Assembly: GCF_900094575.1 (NCBI RefSeq)
Contig: NZ_FMAE01000002.1
Location: 868,001-932,000 of the forward strand
Origin: Bradyrhizobium yuanmingense
GTDB lineage: Bacteria > Pseudomonadota > Alphaproteobacteria > Rhizobiales > Xanthobacteraceae
Direction of reading: 5' to 3'
Length of the DNA: 64,000 nucleotides
A program made the position numbers and the translations under genes. How positions within the stretch are numbered: the stretch's first letter is position 1; each line of letters starts with the position of its first letter. Positions 44,534 to 53,031 of the stretch are shown one piece after another. The notes under the pieces were generated by a model. The model made no database searches. It worked only from the letters and a program-made list of their open reading frames with translations, and was not told where the DNA came from.

Positions 44534-45082
44534 TTAGTCCAGCAGCTTCTCGGCAGATTTCGCCACGAGCTGCGACCGCTTGCGCGGACCGCTCTCGACG
44601 AACAACAGGCTCTGGCCGAAGATGAAGCAGTAGAACAGAAAGGCCTGCGCGTCGGCCTCCTCGGCCGCAAGACCGGTTGCGCGATAGAGGTCGCCGACGT
44701 GCCTGAGCCGCGCCGCGTCGACGCTCGCCACCGCCGCCGCGGCGTTGTCCTCCGATCGGGCCCATTGCCGGATCGCGAGCTCGATCGCCATCCCTTCTGG
44801 ATTGAGCCGCTCGGAATAAAGCTGGATCACCGCCTTCAGCCGCTCGCGGGGCGCTTGTCCGTCGAGGCTCGTCTGCTGCGCGATCGCGGCGATGCGGCCC
44901 TTGCGCCAGGCTTCGAGCATGGCCTCGAGCAGTGCGGCGCGGTCGGCGAAGCGCCGGTAGAAGCCGCCCTTGGTGACGCCGAGATTCTTGGCGAGCACCT
45001 CGACCCGGACGCCCTCCACCCCCGCGCGGGCGAGCTCGGCAAACCCAGCCTCGACCCAGACGTCGCCCTTGCCGTCGCTCAT
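44534..45082 (-). CDS. TetR-family repressor
   Basis: A 182-residue regulator. The helix-turn-helix (about 12-55) reads 'ELARAGVEGVRVEVLAKNLG' then 'VTKGGFYRRFADRAALLEAM'. The C-terminal ligand domain is helical. It is divergent from the two thioesterase genes, and two 20-base operator-like palindromes with the same half-site lie between, so it very likely represses them and itself. An acyl-CoA or related thioester is a reasonable inducer, inferred from the neighbours only. Confidence 0.92.
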   Translation of the reverse strand: MSDGKGDVWVEAGFAELARAGVEGVRVEVLAKNLGVTKGGFYRRFADRAALLEAMLEAWRKGRIAAIAQQTSLDGQAPRERLKAVIQLYSERLNPEGMAIELAIRQWARSEDNAAAAVASVDAARLRHVGDLYRATGLAAEEADAQAFLFYCFIFGQSLLFVESGPRKRSQLVAKSAEKLLD

Positions 45083-45102
45083 GAAGAAAGCCTCACCCGG
45101 TC

Positions 45103-45122
45103 TTGATACGGTGCCGTATTGC
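45103..45122. promoter_or_regulatory. TetR operator copy 1
   Basis: TTGATACG-GTGC-CGTATTGC: half-sites TTGATACG and CGTATTGC match the perfect palindrome of copy 2 except for one base. It starts 21 bases upstream of the tetR ATG, covering its likely promoter or leader. Confidence 0.75.
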
Positions 45123-45137
45123 TAACGTGACACGGGT

Positions 45138-45157
45138 TTGATACGCTACCGTATCAA
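45138..45157. promoter_or_regulatory. TetR operator copy 2
   Basis: TTGATACG-CTAC-CGTATCAA is a perfect 8+4+8 palindrome, 32 bases upstream of the first thioesterase ATG. Centre-to-centre distance from copy 1 is 35 bases. Confidence 0.82.
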
Positions 45158-45189
45158 CGAGCAAGGACGAAATTGCGGGAGGAAATGCG

Positions 45190-45618
45190 ATGGAGCAGGA
45201 GGCGACCTATCGCGGCACGGTCTATCCGTGGCAATGCGACCATGTCGGGCACATGAACATCATGTGGTATGTCGGCAAGTTCGACGAGGCCAATTGGAAT
45301 CTGTTCGCTCGTCTCGGCCTGACGCCGAGCTATTTGCGCATCTCCGGCCGCGGCATGGCCGCGGTGCAGCAGAACATCGCCTACAAGCGCGAGCTGCTCG
45401 CCGGCGACATCGTCGAGATCCGCAGCCATCTGCTCGAGATCAGGGACAAGTCGATCCGCTTCCGGCACGACATGACGAATGCGGAGACCGGCGAGCTCGC
45501 GGCGACGTGCGAGATCACCGGCGTGCACATGGACCGTCAGCTCCGCAAGTCCGCCCCGTTCGCCGATTGCATTCGCGAAGCTGCCTTGAAGCATCTTGCC
45601 GAACCAGCCGAGGTGTGA
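45190..45618 (+). CDS. Acyl-CoA thioesterase (4HBT hotdog fold)
   Basis: A 142-residue single-hotdog protein. The 4HBT catalytic stretch 'QCDHVGHMNIMWYVGKFDEA' carries the conserved Asp, and 'ISGRGMAAVQQNIAYKRELLAGD' follows the central helix as in 4-hydroxybenzoyl-CoA thioesterase relatives. GGAGG lies nearby upstream of the ATG. The gene is three bases before a second thioesterase and is controlled by the divergent TetR through two operators. Substrate acyl chain unknown. Confidence 0.9.
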   Translation: MEQEATYRGTVYPWQCDHVGHMNIMWYVGKFDEANWNLFARLGLTPSYLRISGRGMAAVQQNIAYKRELLAGDIVEIRSHLLEIRDKSIRFRHDMTNAETGELAATCEITGVHMDRQLRKSAPFADCIREAALKHLAEPAEV

Positions 45619-45621
45619 GCC

Positions 45622-46065
45622 ATGACCGCATTCGAGCCGAAAAACCCGGGCTATCGCGCGGCGGCGATCGCCATGTTCGATGCCCAACCGGCCATGCGCA
45701 CGCTCGGTATCGTGATCGTCCGGCTCGCGCCGGGCGAGGTCGAGCTGGCGATGCTGCATGCGCCGGCCCTCACGCAGCAGAATGGTTTCATCCATGCCGG
45801 CATCATCACGGCCGGGCTCGACAACGCCTGCGGCGTTGCGGCCTTCAGCTTGATGCCGGCGGAGGCCGGTATCCTCACCGTCGAATTCAAGACCACGCTG
45901 CTCGCGCCTGCCCGCGGCGAGCGTTTCGTCTTCAAGGCCGAAGTGGTCAAGCCCGGCCGCACGCTGACCTTCTGCGAGGCAAAGGCCTACGCCGAGCATG
46001 ACGGCAAGACCACGCTGATCGCCATGATGAGCGGGACCTTGATGGCGATGCTGCCGGCGGCTTAG
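45622..46065 (+). CDS. PaaI-type thioesterase
   Basis: A 147-residue hotdog-fold protein. 'GEVELAMLHAPALTQQNGFIHAG' has the HAG/hexapeptide-like active-site loop of PaaI/YbaW relatives; 'ITAGLDNACGVAAFSLMPA' forms the long helix. 'LTVEFKTTLLAPARGERFVF' closes the sheet. It starts three bases after the first thioesterase, so they form one operon under TetR control. Two unlike thioesterases together suggest degradation of an aromatic or branched acyl-CoA, but no other pathway gene is near. Confidence 0.88.
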   Translation: MTAFEPKNPGYRAAAIAMFDAQPAMRTLGIVIVRLAPGEVELAMLHAPALTQQNGFIHAGIITAGLDNACGVAAFSLMPAEAGILTVEFKTTLLAPARGERFVFKAEVVKPGRTLTFCEAKAYAEHDGKTTLIAMMSGTLMAMLPAA

Positions 46066-46176
46066 TCGAGCCGGACGCGATTCGCGTGGCAATCGCGCCC
46101 GCGGCATTCTATATGACCCGTAACAATGACCGGTGCGCGGGCGTATATCCGCAAGACGGGACCGGAACGGGACGAT

Positions 46177-46836
46177 ATGACTGGATTTGGGAATAATGGC
46201 CTTGGGCCGAGCCGGCGCGCAGCCTTGACGCTGATCGGAGCGGGCGCTCTCGCCGTGGGTGGGATCGTTTCGGCGCGCGCCGCCACCGGCGATGACGAGG
46301 TGCTGACCGAAGCCAAGGTGCTGCGCGATCCCGACACGCCGGTCGCAGGCAATCCCGACGGCAACATCACCATCGTCGAATGGTCCGACTACAATTGTCC
46401 CTATTGCCGCAAGCTCGAGCCCGAGCTGCGCCAGGTGGTCCAGGACGACGGCAAGGTGCGGCTGGTCATGAAGGACTGGCCGATCCTCGGGCCGGTTTCG
46501 GTCACCGCGGCGCGGAGCGCGCTGGCGGCCAAGTTCCAGGGCAAGTATCACCAGGCCCATGACGCCCTGATCGGCGTCAGCTCGCGCCTGACCGAGCCGC
46601 GCATCAACGAGCTGCTCGCGGCTGCCGGGGTCGACATGGACCGCTTGAAGCGCGATCTCACCGGCCACGCCAAGGACATCGACGCCATCCTCAAGCGCAA
46701 CAACGAGCAGGCTGAAGCTTTCGGCTTCCAGGGCACCCCGTCCTTCATCGTCGGCAAGTATCGCGTGCCCGGCGTGCTCAGCATGACCGAGTTCGAGCAG
46801 GTCATCGCCGACGCCCGCAAGGCCAAGATGAACTGA
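46177..46836 (+). CDS. DsbA-like thiol:disulfide oxidoreductase, Tat-type signal
   Basis: A 219-residue periplasmic thioredoxin-fold protein from the ATG at 46177 (an upstream ATG at 46126 is open but adds non-signal residues). The signal has twin arginines ('PSRRAALTLIGAGALAVGG'). The redox motif CPYC lies in 'EWSDYNCPYCRKLEPEL', and the cis-Pro in 'GFQGTPSFIVG'. It resembles the Com1/DsbA-like group with the helical insert between. The DsbB-like protein at 41732 may reoxidise it. It is followed by a strong bidirectional terminator. Confidence 0.9.
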   Translation: MTGFGNNGLGPSRRAALTLIGAGALAVGGIVSARAATGDDEVLTEAKVLRDPDTPVAGNPDGNITIVEWSDYNCPYCRKLEPELRQVVQDDGKVRLVMKDWPILGPVSVTAARSALAAKFQGKYHQAHDALIGVSSRLTEPRINELLAAAGVDMDRLKRDLTGHAKDIDAILKRNNEQAEAFGFQGTPSFIVGKYRVPGVLSMTEFEQVIADARKAKMN

Positions 46837-46864
46837 GCCGGCGATATTTCAGGACGCAATACAA

Positions 46865-46894
46865 AGGCGCCGTCGCGGGTCTGCGACGGCGCCT
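46865..46894. terminator. Bidirectional terminator hairpin
   Basis: AGGCGCCGTCGC (46865-46876) and GCGACGGCGCCT (46883-46894) pair over 12 bases with loop GGGTCT. It lies between the convergent DsbA-like gene (ends 46836) and the small gene ending at 46917. Confidence 0.82.
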
Positions 46895-46916
46895 CGTTCA
46901 TGTCGATCGGACGAAA

Positions 46917-47123
46917 TTACTTCGACGAGATCCGGACCCAGTCCTTGTGCGCGCGATCGCGCAGCGCATCCCAATCGGCCTTGGCGACGTCCCAGTTCAC
47001 GATCGTTCGGTTGGTGGTCGCGATGTCGCCTTTGGCGACTGACGACGTCTGCATGGAATCATAGACGTAGACGCCGCCCGCAAGCAGCAACGCGCCCAGG
47101 ATCATTCCGAAAAAAGTCTGCAT
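46917..47123 (-). CDS. Small membrane-anchored protein
   Basis: A 68-residue protein from the ATG at 47123 with GGAGG six bases upstream. One N-terminal membrane segment ('FFGMILGALLLAGGVYVY', about 3-21) precedes a polar, probably periplasmic, helical part ('NWDVAKADWDALRDRAHKDW'). The open frame extends to 47693, but the added part is antisense noise from the esterase gene. It is 80 bases downstream of the esterase gene on the same strand. Function unknown. Confidence 0.72.
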   Translation of the reverse strand: MQTFFGMILGALLLAGGVYVYDSMQTSSVAKGDIATTNRTIVNWDVAKADWDALRDRAHKDWVRISSK

Positions 47124-47203
47124 GGCGAACCTCCGGTGACGGGCGATAACGTCGGCCCGGAGTGATGGTTCCGCGACTATGCGGCGCATCCAAGTGAGGT
47201 TGT

Positions 47204-48274
47204 TCATTCTCCATTCCGCCACTCCATCAGCTCCGCATTGATCTCGCGCGGATAGGTGTGGCTGAGGTCGTCGATCTCTCGATAGGTGACTTGGGCACCG
47301 GCGGCGGACAGCGCCGCCTGCGTCTGCCGTGCGGTCTGCACCGGAAACATCCAGTCGAGCTTGCCGTGAGTGGTGAAGACCGGCAAGCCTTGCAGGCGCG
47401 TTGCGTCGGCCATCTCCGCCATCAGCGGATGGAAGGTCGCCGCAACCGGGGCGAGATGCGTGAAGGGCGAGGCGCCGTCGAGGCCGGTGACGTAGCAGAA
47501 GGTGCCGCCGTCGCTCATGCCGGTCAGCAGCATGCGCGAGGGGTCGATGCGCCAGCGGCCGCGTACAGTATCGATGATGCGCATGAGGTTCGGTGTGTCG
47601 GTGTCGTCGCCCATCAGCGCCCAGGTCGGGCCGGTCGCGGTCGGCGCCACCAGGATCGACCCGAGAGTGCGGGCGTCGCGGAGCCAGCTCCACAGAAAGC
47701 CGCGTCCGTTGCCGCTGCCGCCATGCAGCGCCATCACCAGCGGCATGGCACGCTCGGGCGCATAATATTCGGGGACATAGACCGAGAAGCCGCCGCGGCT
47801 GCCAGGCTCGTTGTGGTCGTGGAAGATGCCGGTATCTTCGCCCGCGCTGGCTTGGAGCCGCGACAACAAATCCGCATTGTCGCGTTTGGCGGCGTTGAGG
47901 AAGAAGCTGCTCACCGGCGGAAACTGCGCTGCCAGCGGATAGAGCGCCTCCTGCGCGCGCGGGACAAGGCGCAGCGCGCGGAACACCGCGACGAGATCGC
48001 CATGGCCACGCTCGACCTCACGAATGCCGGCAAAGGCAGCGAGCGTCTCGCCGCAGGCGCGATCGAGCCGCTCGCGCAAGCCTCCGAACTGCTCCGGCCA
48101 GTCCCCGATTGCTGCGTGCGCCGCCTGCAGCGCCTCGTCCGGCGTGCCGATCGCATCCATCACCGAGGCGAAGGCCGGTGGATGCAGATGCCGCTGGAAG
48201 AAGCCGAGCGCTTCCAGCGCATTGAGCAGCGGCGGCAGCACGGCCACGATGTCGTCCACCACGGCCTCGGTCAT
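47204..48274 (-). CDS. Alpha/beta hydrolase, esterase/phospholipase type
   Basis: A 356-residue protein from the ATG at 48274 (MTEAVVDDIVAVLPPLLNAL). The N-terminal 150 residues are helical and of unknown role. The C-terminal domain has the oxyanion region 'VMALHGGSGNGRGFLWSWLR', nucleophile elbow G-M-S-D-G-G, an acid in 'THGKLDWMFPV' and a His in 'DDLSHTYPRE'. This resembles carboxylesterase/phospholipase or PHB-depolymerase-like hydrolases. No signal peptide. It lies 26 bases downstream of the HtrA-like pseudoprotease gene, likely in one operon with it. Confidence 0.86.
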   Translation of the reverse strand: MTEAVVDDIVAVLPPLLNALEALGFFQRHLHPPAFASVMDAIGTPDEALQAAHAAIGDWPEQFGGLRERLDRACGETLAAFAGIREVERGHGDLVAVFRALRLVPRAQEALYPLAAQFPPVSSFFLNAAKRDNADLLSRLQASAGEDTGIFHDHNEPGSRGGFSVYVPEYYAPERAMPLVMALHGGSGNGRGFLWSWLRDARTLGSILVAPTATGPTWALMGDDTDTPNLMRIIDTVRGRWRIDPSRMLLTGMSDGGTFCYVTGLDGASPFTHLAPVAATFHPLMAEMADATRLQGLPVFTTHGKLDWMFPVQTARQTQAALSAAGAQVTYREIDDLSHTYPREINAELMEWRNGE

Positions 48275-48300
48275 CGCCCGCTTCCTCAAAGCCTTTTGGA

Positions 48301-49272
48301 TCAGTGCAGCTTCGGCGCCTTCAGGAGCTTGAAGCGATCGGTCGACGTCACGGTGACGTCGAAGGTGACGCCTTCGTGATGAACGGTGAGCGGCACGTCG
48401 ACGCCGGCGGCGCCGAGCGCCCACATTTTCTTGTAGAAGGCGGTCTGGCTCGTCACCCTGTCACCGTTCACGGCGAGAATGACGTCGCCGGTCTTGAGCT
48501 CGGCGCGGGCGGCCGGGCCATTGGCGGAGATCCCGATCACCACCACGCGGTTGTCGATCTCGGTCGAGTAGAGTCCGAGCCAGGGTCGTGCCGGCTTGTT
48601 GACACGGCCGAACTTGCGCAAGTCCTCCAGGACCGGCTTCAGGAGGTCGATCGGCACGATCATGTTGACGTGCTCGGCCTCGCCGTCACGTTCGCGATCG
48701 AGCTGGAGCGAGCCGATGCCGATCAGCTCGCCGCGTTCGTTGAGCAGCGCCGTACCGCCCCAGTTCGGATGTGCGGGAGCGGTGAAGATGGCCTCGTCCA
48801 GCAGATATTCCCAGTAACCGGCGAATTCCTGCTTGGCCACGACCTGGCTCGCGACCGAGCGCGTGCGTCCGCCGGCGCCGCCGACCACGACGCGGTCGCC
48901 GATTCGTGTCGCCGCCGACGAACCGAGCGGCAGCGGCGCAATGTCGAGCTGGCCGAGCGCCTGCACCAGCCCGAACCCGGTCTCGGAATCGAAGCCGAGC
49001 GCATGGCCCTCCACCACTCGTCCGTCGGCGCGGTGCAGCCAGACCGACTCTGCCTCGGTGATGAGATAACCTATCGTGAGCACCAGGCCCTCATCGATCA
49101 CGACGCCGTTGCCGGCGCGTTCGGTGCCCAGCGTCTCGGCACTGAAGGCGTCCGGAGGGATGATGGCGTGCAGGCCGACGACGGAGCCGAGTGCGCGGTC
49201 GAGATCGAAACCATAGTCGCTCGCCCGCGGCTGGTTCGCCGGCGGCACTCTCCATTCGGTCAGAGCGCTCAT
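48301..49272 (-). CDS. HtrA/DegP-like PDZ protein lacking the catalytic triad
   Basis: A 323-residue protein with a trypsin-like domain (about 25-210) and a C-terminal PDZ domain (about 225-315, 'RPWLGLYSTEIDNRVVVIGI'). In the position of the catalytic His the motif reads 'LVLTIGYLI' (Tyr69); the Asp block reads 'SETGFGLVQ' (Gly99); and the nucleophile block reads 'HPNWGGTALLN' (Trp171 for Ser). All three catalytic residues are thus replaced while the fold motifs remain. It is probably a binding or chaperone-like protein. No signal peptide or membrane anchor is seen. The ATG at 49272 has AGGAGA upstream. Confidence 0.88.
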   Translation of the reverse strand: MSALTEWRVPPANQPRASDYGFDLDRALGSVVGLHAIIPPDAFSAETLGTERAGNGVVIDEGLVLTIGYLITEAESVWLHRADGRVVEGHALGFDSETGFGLVQALGQLDIAPLPLGSSAATRIGDRVVVGGAGGRTRSVASQVVAKQEFAGYWEYLLDEAIFTAPAHPNWGGTALLNERGELIGIGSLQLDRERDGEAEHVNMIVPIDLLKPVLEDLRKFGRVNKPARPWLGLYSTEIDNRVVVIGISANGPAARAELKTGDVILAVNGDRVTSQTAFYKKMWALGAAGVDVPLTVHHEGVTFDVTVTSTDRFKLLKAPKLH

Positions 49273-49536
49273 GGAGTTCTCCTGGCTGAGAGCATCGCTC
49301 CGGCAAGGCTGGCGGAGCGACGCGCGAAGCACGCCTAATTTAGGCCGGAGCAGGCCGTCTTGAAAGCCTCGTTCCCAACTATTCGGGAGAACGCCGCGTG
49401 AAATCTTGGAAAGGCCTGGAAACACATCGTCATCTGATCCGGCGCATGGCTGCTGTCCGGCGCGGCGCTAGGCGCCGTGCAGTGAAGCTGCTAACCATTG
49501 CCGCCTCGTTTGACCAAGGGATCACGGACGACAAGC

Positions 49537-50955
49537 ATGGACAACCGCAGCGACATCTGGCGTGGCATCGACACGATCAAGGCACGCTTCATCGACCTCA
49601 GCGACAGGGTCTGGGGCATGCCTGAGGTCTGCTACACCGAGGCGCGGTCCGCCGCCGAGCATCTCGCCGAGCTCCGTCATCAGGGCTTCCGCATCACCGA
49701 GAACGTCGCCGGCATCCCGACTGCGCTGATCGGCGAGTGGGGCGAGGGCGGTCCGGTCATTGCCTTCATGGGCGAGTACGATGCGCTGCCGGGCCTCAGC
49801 CAGGAGGCGGGTGTCGCCGAGCATCGCCCGATCGAGACCGGCGGCCATGGCCATGGCTGCGGTCACAACCTGCTCGGTTCCGCAGCGCTGCTCGCCGCGA
49901 CCGCGGTGAAGGACTGGCTGGCCGAGAACAAGGTGCCCGGCCGCGTGCGCTATTACGGCTGTCCGGCGGAGGAAGGCGGCGCGGCCAAGGCCTTCATGGT
50001 GCGCTCCGGCGCGTTCGAGGACGCCGACATCGCCATCACCTGGCACCCGCACAGCTTCTGGGAGGTGGCGGTAACGCCCTCGCTTGCGAATACGCGCGCG
50101 GATTTCATCTTCACCGGCCGCACTTCGCATGCGGCGGCCTCGCCGCATCTCGGCCGTTCGGCGCTCGATGCGGTGGAATTGATGAATGTCGGCGTGAACT
50201 ACATGCGCGAGCACATGCCGAGCGACGCGCGCGTGCACTATGCCCTGCTCGACACCGGCGGCATCGCGCCGAACGTGGTGCAGGCCCATGCCCGCGTGCG
50301 CTATTCGATCCGCGCGCGCGATCTTCCCGGCATGGACGAGTTGGTCGAGCGTGTGTCCAAGATCGCGCAAGGCGCGGCGTTGATGACCGAGACCAAGGTC
50401 GAGATGAAGATCATCTCCGCGGTCTCCAACATCCTGCCCAACACGCCGCTGGAGCAGGCGCTGCATCAGGTCATGGAAGAGCTCGGACCGCCGCATTTCG
50501 ACGATGCGGACAAGAGCTTTGCCGGCCAGATCCGTGCGACCTTGAGCGACAAGGATATCGCCTCGGTCTATTACGCGATCGGCATGGAGCCGACCGATCG
50601 GCCGCTGGCCGACTTCCTGGTGCCGCTCGATGCCAAGCGCAATCCGCTGGTCGGCTCCACCGATGTGGGCGACGTGAGCTGGGTGGTGCCGACCGTGCAG
50701 GTGCACGCACCGACGGTTGCAATCGGCACGCCCTTCCACACCTGGCAGGTGGTGGCGCAGGGCAAGAGCCCGCACGCGCACAAGGCCATGGTGCAGGCCG
50801 CCAAGGCGATGGCAGGTCTCGGCATCAAGGCGTTGACGGAACCGGAGCTGATCAAGGTTGCCAAGGCGGATCTCCAGAAGCGGACGGCCCGCACTCCTTA
50901 CGTCTGTCCGTTGCCGGATCACGTCGCGCCGCCGCTCGACATGTCCGTGGCGTAG
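49537..50955 (+). CDS. M20-family amidohydrolase, AbgB/aminobenzoyl-glutamate hydrolase-like
   Basis: A 472-residue zinc or manganese amidohydrolase from the ATG at 49537. The metal-site stretch 'GHGHGCGHNLLGSAALLA', 'PAEEGGAAKAFMVR' and 'ITWHPHSFWEV' are M20D/AbgB features, and the dimerisation lid is inserted in the middle ('FTGRTSHAAASPHLGRSALD'). Members cleave N-acyl amino acids or p-aminobenzoyl-glutamate. It lies 260 bases before the peptide ABC operon on the same strand, so uptake and cleavage of a peptide-like substrate may be linked. Confidence 0.92.
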   Translation: MDNRSDIWRGIDTIKARFIDLSDRVWGMPEVCYTEARSAAEHLAELRHQGFRITENVAGIPTALIGEWGEGGPVIAFMGEYDALPGLSQEAGVAEHRPIETGGHGHGCGHNLLGSAALLAATAVKDWLAENKVPGRVRYYGCPAEEGGAAKAFMVRSGAFEDADIAITWHPHSFWEVAVTPSLANTRADFIFTGRTSHAAASPHLGRSALDAVELMNVGVNYMREHMPSDARVHYALLDTGGIAPNVVQAHARVRYSIRARDLPGMDELVERVSKIAQGAALMTETKVEMKIISAVSNILPNTPLEQALHQVMEELGPPHFDDADKSFAGQIRATLSDKDIASVYYAIGMEPTDRPLADFLVPLDAKRNPLVGSTDVGDVSWVVPTVQVHAPTVAIGTPFHTWQVVAQGKSPHAHKAMVQAAKAMAGLGIKALTEPELIKVAKADLQKRTARTPYVCPLPDHVAPPLDMSVA

Positions 50956-51214
50956 GAATTCGCCTCGATACTTCGTCTGATCCAGCGAACAAATTTTCCG
51001 CAGTGCAGCGCGCTATCCAGCAGATTTTGATGCTGGATTGCCGAACGGATGGGCTGCGGAGCGCAATTTTGCCCAACGGACAGCCAATAGACCGTTTGCA
51101 TACACACGGTCCCAGTTGACGTGCACCCCATTCGGTGTGCCATCTACCGCCAGCCAAACCCGGCGGTCGCGAGCGGCCGCCTGCATCCATGTCGGAACCA
51201 GACGGGGGACAACC

Positions 51215-53005
51215 ATGCTGGACAAAGAGCTGCGTTCGATGATCGGTCAGGTGAAGGACGGGCGGATGGACCGCCGCGCCTTCGTCAAGCGCCTCGCCGC
51301 GGTCGGTCTCACCGCTCCCCTCGCCAACCAGCTCCTCGCGCTCGGCGGCGTTGCCATGGCGCAGAGCCCCGCGGTCTACAAGCCGACCAAGCGCGGGGGC
51401 GGCGGCCCTCTCAAGGTGCTGTGGTGGCAGGGGCCGACGCTGCTCAATCCTCATTTCGCCACCGGCACCAAGGACCAGGACGGATCGCGGCTTTTCTACG
51501 AACCGCTCGCCAGCTGGGACGCCGACGGCAATCTCAACCCGATCCTCGCGGCAGAGATTCCCTCGCTTGCAAACGGCGGTCTCGCCGCCGATGCCAAATC
51601 GGTGGTCTGGAAAATCAAGCCGGGAGTCAAATGGCACGATGGCAAGCCGCTGACTGCCGACGACTTCGTGTTCACCTGGCAATACGCCAGCGATCCCGCC
51701 ACGGCTGCCGTCAGCATCAGCACCTATGGTGACATCACGGTCGAGAAGGTCAGCGATCTTTCGATTCGCATCCTGTTCAAGACCCCGACGCCGTTCTGGG
51801 CCAACGCGTTCGTCGGCGCTTATGGATGCGTTCTCCCCAAGCATCTGTTTGCCGACTACAAAGGCTCGAAGTCCCGCGAGGCGCCGAACAATCTTGCCCC
51901 GGTGGGCACCGGTCCCTACAAGTTCGTCGAGTTCAAGCCGGGCGATGTGGTCCGCGGCGAGCTCAATCCCGACTATCACATGCCCAACCGTCCGCATTTC
52001 GACACGATCGAGATGAAGGGCGGCGGCGATGCCGTCTCGGCGGCGCGCGCGGTGATCCAGACCGGCGAATTCGATTTCGCCTGGAACATGCAGGTCGAAG
52101 ACGACGTGCTGCTGCGTCTGGAGAAGGGCGGGAAGGGCAAGACCGTCTATGCCACCGGCGGCGACATCGAGTTCATCGCGATCAACTTCACCGATCCGAA
52201 CACTGAGATCGACGGCGAACGGTCCTCGATGAAGACCAAGCACCCGATCTTCTCCGATCCGAACGTGCGCAAGGCGCTCGCCCTGCTCGTCGACCGCGAC
52301 TCCGTCAAGAAGGCGATCTATGGTCGGGCCGGCCGCACCACGGCCAACTACCTCAACGGCCCCGAGAAGTTCGTCTCCAAGAACACCTCGTGGGAGTTCA
52401 ACATCGAGAAGGCGTCGAAGATGCTCGATGACGCCGGCTGGAAGGTCGGCGCCGACGGCATCCGCGAGAAGGACGGCAAGAAATTCAAGCTTCTGTACCA
52501 GACCTCGACCAACGGTCCGCGCCAGAAGACCCAGGCCATCGTCAAGCAGGCCTGTCAGAAGGCCGGCATCGACGTGGAGCTGAAATCGGTCGTCGCCTCG
52601 GTCTTCTTCTCGTCTGACGTCGCCAACCCGGACACCTATCCGAAGTTCTATGCCGACATCGAGGAGTTCCAGATCCCGATGACGCAGCCCGATCCGGCCC
52701 TGCACATGCGGCGCTACATCTCCGCCAATGTGGCCACCAAGGAGAACAAATGGCAGGGGCAGAACTTCCCGCGCTACGTCAACAAGGAGTATGATGACGC
52801 CATTGCTGCGGCTGAGACCGAGACCGATCCAGTCAAGCGCGCCGCGCTCTACATCAAGTGCAACGACCTGTTGTGGCAGGACACCGTGTTCATTCCGGTG
52901 ATGCATCGCCTGCTGGTGGATGCCTGCTCCAACACGTTGCGGCCGGCGCTCTCGGGCTGGGCCAATCGGACCGATAACCTTCAGGACTGGTACCGGGAGG
53001 CATGA
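51215..53005 (+). CDS. Peptide ABC transporter substrate-binding protein, Tat-exported
   Basis: A 596-residue family 5 binding protein from the ATG at 51215 with GGGGGAC upstream. The N-terminus has a full twin-arginine motif D-R-R-A-F-V-K at about 18-24 followed by 'RLAAVGLTAPLANQLLALGG'. Most DppA-like proteins use Sec. Family marks include 'LFYEPLASWDADGNLNPIL', 'IKPGVKWHDGKPLTADDFVF' and 'DPNVRKALALLVDRDSVKKA'. It is the first of five consecutive plus-strand genes for a complete importer. The ligand is probably a peptide or amidated compound, given the M20 gene before it. Confidence 0.94.
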   Translation: MLDKELRSMIGQVKDGRMDRRAFVKRLAAVGLTAPLANQLLALGGVAMAQSPAVYKPTKRGGGGPLKVLWWQGPTLLNPHFATGTKDQDGSRLFYEPLASWDADGNLNPILAAEIPSLANGGLAADAKSVVWKIKPGVKWHDGKPLTADDFVFTWQYASDPATAAVSISTYGDITVEKVSDLSIRILFKTPTPFWANAFVGAYGCVLPKHLFADYKGSKSREAPNNLAPVGTGPYKFVEFKPGDVVRGELNPDYHMPNRPHFDTIEMKGGGDAVSAARAVIQTGEFDFAWNMQVEDDVLLRLEKGGKGKTVYATGGDIEFIAINFTDPNTEIDGERSSMKTKHPIFSDPNVRKALALLVDRDSVKKAIYGRAGRTTANYLNGPEKFVSKNTSWEFNIEKASKMLDDAGWKVGADGIREKDGKKFKLLYQTSTNGPRQKTQAIVKQACQKAGIDVELKSVVASVFFSSDVANPDTYPKFYADIEEFQIPMTQPDPALHMRRYISANVATKENKWQGQNFPRYVNKEYDDAIAAAETETDPVKRAALYIKCNDLLWQDTVFIPVMHRLLVDACSNTLRPALSGWANRTDNLQDWYREA

Positions 53006-53031
53006 GCGCAGGCTAGACGGGATTCTTCCCT

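Noticed and set aside
50852..52906. 684-codon minus-strand frame
   Set aside because: Antisense to the ABC binding protein; Arg/Gly/Asp-rich without family marks.
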